A stretch of 35,176 nucleotides of DNA, from NCBI GenBank assembly GCA_030648265.1, contig JAUSHX010000039.1, positions 1 through 35,176 of the forward strand, written 5' to 3'. The translations under genes and the position numbers were made by a program. A model generated the notes under the pieces. The model ran no database searches and was not told the origin of the DNA. It was given only the letters and a program-made list of their open reading frames with translations. This document shows, piece after piece, positions 34,449 through 35,176 of the stretch. Source of the DNA: a bacterium. GTDB taxonomy: Bacteria; Patescibacteriota; Minisyncoccia; Phycocordibacterales; UBA2100. Position 1 is the stretch's first letter, and every line of letters starts with the position of its first letter.

Positions 34449-34765
34449 ATTTAGTTAGAGTTTTTAATGCTTCAATCTAGGCGCAATGGTAGCATGGCCC
34501 CTGAAACTCAACAATTGAAAATTTGCACACGGTGCCAGTCAACAGGCACATCAGATGGAGATGTGCGCCCGTAGACGGCGGTCCCTCTCGGGGGATGCGA
34601 GGGACTGTGGAAAACCTCAACGGCTCAGACCCCGTATGAGCCGTTTGGCGTGGCTTAATTCCTGCATTTCATCAGGGCTATACGCTACTCGCTATCCGCT
34701 ATTCCCTCACCCTCATTGCATCTTTCCTATTGCCTATTTTTTCCTAGTGCCTTTTGCCTACCCAA

Positions 34766-35152
34766 CTACGTGACCCGATAGGATACCGTTTTTCCGGCTT
34801 CGCCCACCTGCACGATTCGCCCTTCCGATTCAAGCTCCTGCAAATACCGCTCCGCAGTCGCATCGGAGACGCCGAGGAGCGCTTGCACCTCGTCGTTCCG
34901 GATACTTCCCTTCTGCTGTATTTCCGCAAACACCTTTTCCACGGCACTCTTCCGCGCCTCCGTCCGCGCGTCGTTCAAGATGTTGCTCTGCCTTTCTGCG
35001 GCCTTAGGCGAAGGATGCGGCGAAGCGGGAACAAAATATAAAAACCAGAGGAACCACAATAGCCACAGCGCCCCGAACCAGTCCCCGCGCAAAAGCGGCC
35101 CGACTCCCAAGAACCCGAGAAACCCCAAAAATCCCAAATACCGCCTGTTCAT
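34766..35152 (-). CDS. Membrane-anchored winged-helix protein
   Basis: N-terminal hydrophobic repeats GFLGFLGFLGVG and LWLLWFLWFLYF; C-terminal HTH SIRNDEVQALLGVSDATAERYLQELESEGRIVQVGEAGKTVSYRV. Confidence 0.65.
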   Translation of the reverse strand: MNRRYLGFLGFLGFLGVGPLLRGDWFGALWLLWFLWFLYFVPASPHPSPKAAERQSNILNDARTEARKSAVEKVFAEIQQKGSIRNDEVQALLGVSDATAERYLQELESEGRIVQVGEAGKTVSYRVT

Positions 35153-35176
35153 AAGAATTATTGTATCAGAATTCCG

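Noticed and set aside
1-35176. tRNA genes
   Set aside because: No convincing cloverleaf or TTCRA-type T-arm with acceptor pairing was seen by eye; tRNAscan-SE would be decisive.

Overview
The window looks like a chromosomal segment of a small-genome bacterium of Parcubacteria/CPR type. This is inferred from reduced PheS and PheT, dense hairpin repeats and gene style; no taxonomic search was run. It contains: the 5' end of a 23S rRNA gene (minus strand, left edge) with an unusual hairpin-rich leader; core genes rplL, rplJ, trmD, a KH-domain protein, gyrB, pheT and pheS; a MazF/RHH-type toxin-antitoxin pair; a GT2 glycosyltransferase; and a co-directional cluster of about 20 genes (about 18.6-33.3 kb, minus strand). 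That cluster encodes CsoR, a CopA-type P-ATPase, HMA-TauE/DsbD-like, YHS, YHS-ABC, MacAB-like, CcdA-like and DUF1573 proteins. It sits behind a near-consensus promoter whose spacer is largely filled by an 18-bp perfect C/G-tract palindrome, a likely CsoR operator. The most striking signal is several families of short palindromic repeats with a conserved core or loop and compensatory changes in the arms. They occur between genes and also in frame inside conserved proteins (bL12, TrmD, GyrB, PheT and others), reminiscent of Rickettsia palindromic elements. Two other unusual structures are a tandem array downstream of rplL that repeats the bL12 C-terminal codons (GGKVTLK-stop) with only synonymous changes, and TIR elements with candidate 4-bp target duplications. 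All calls come from reading the sequence; nothing was computed or searched.
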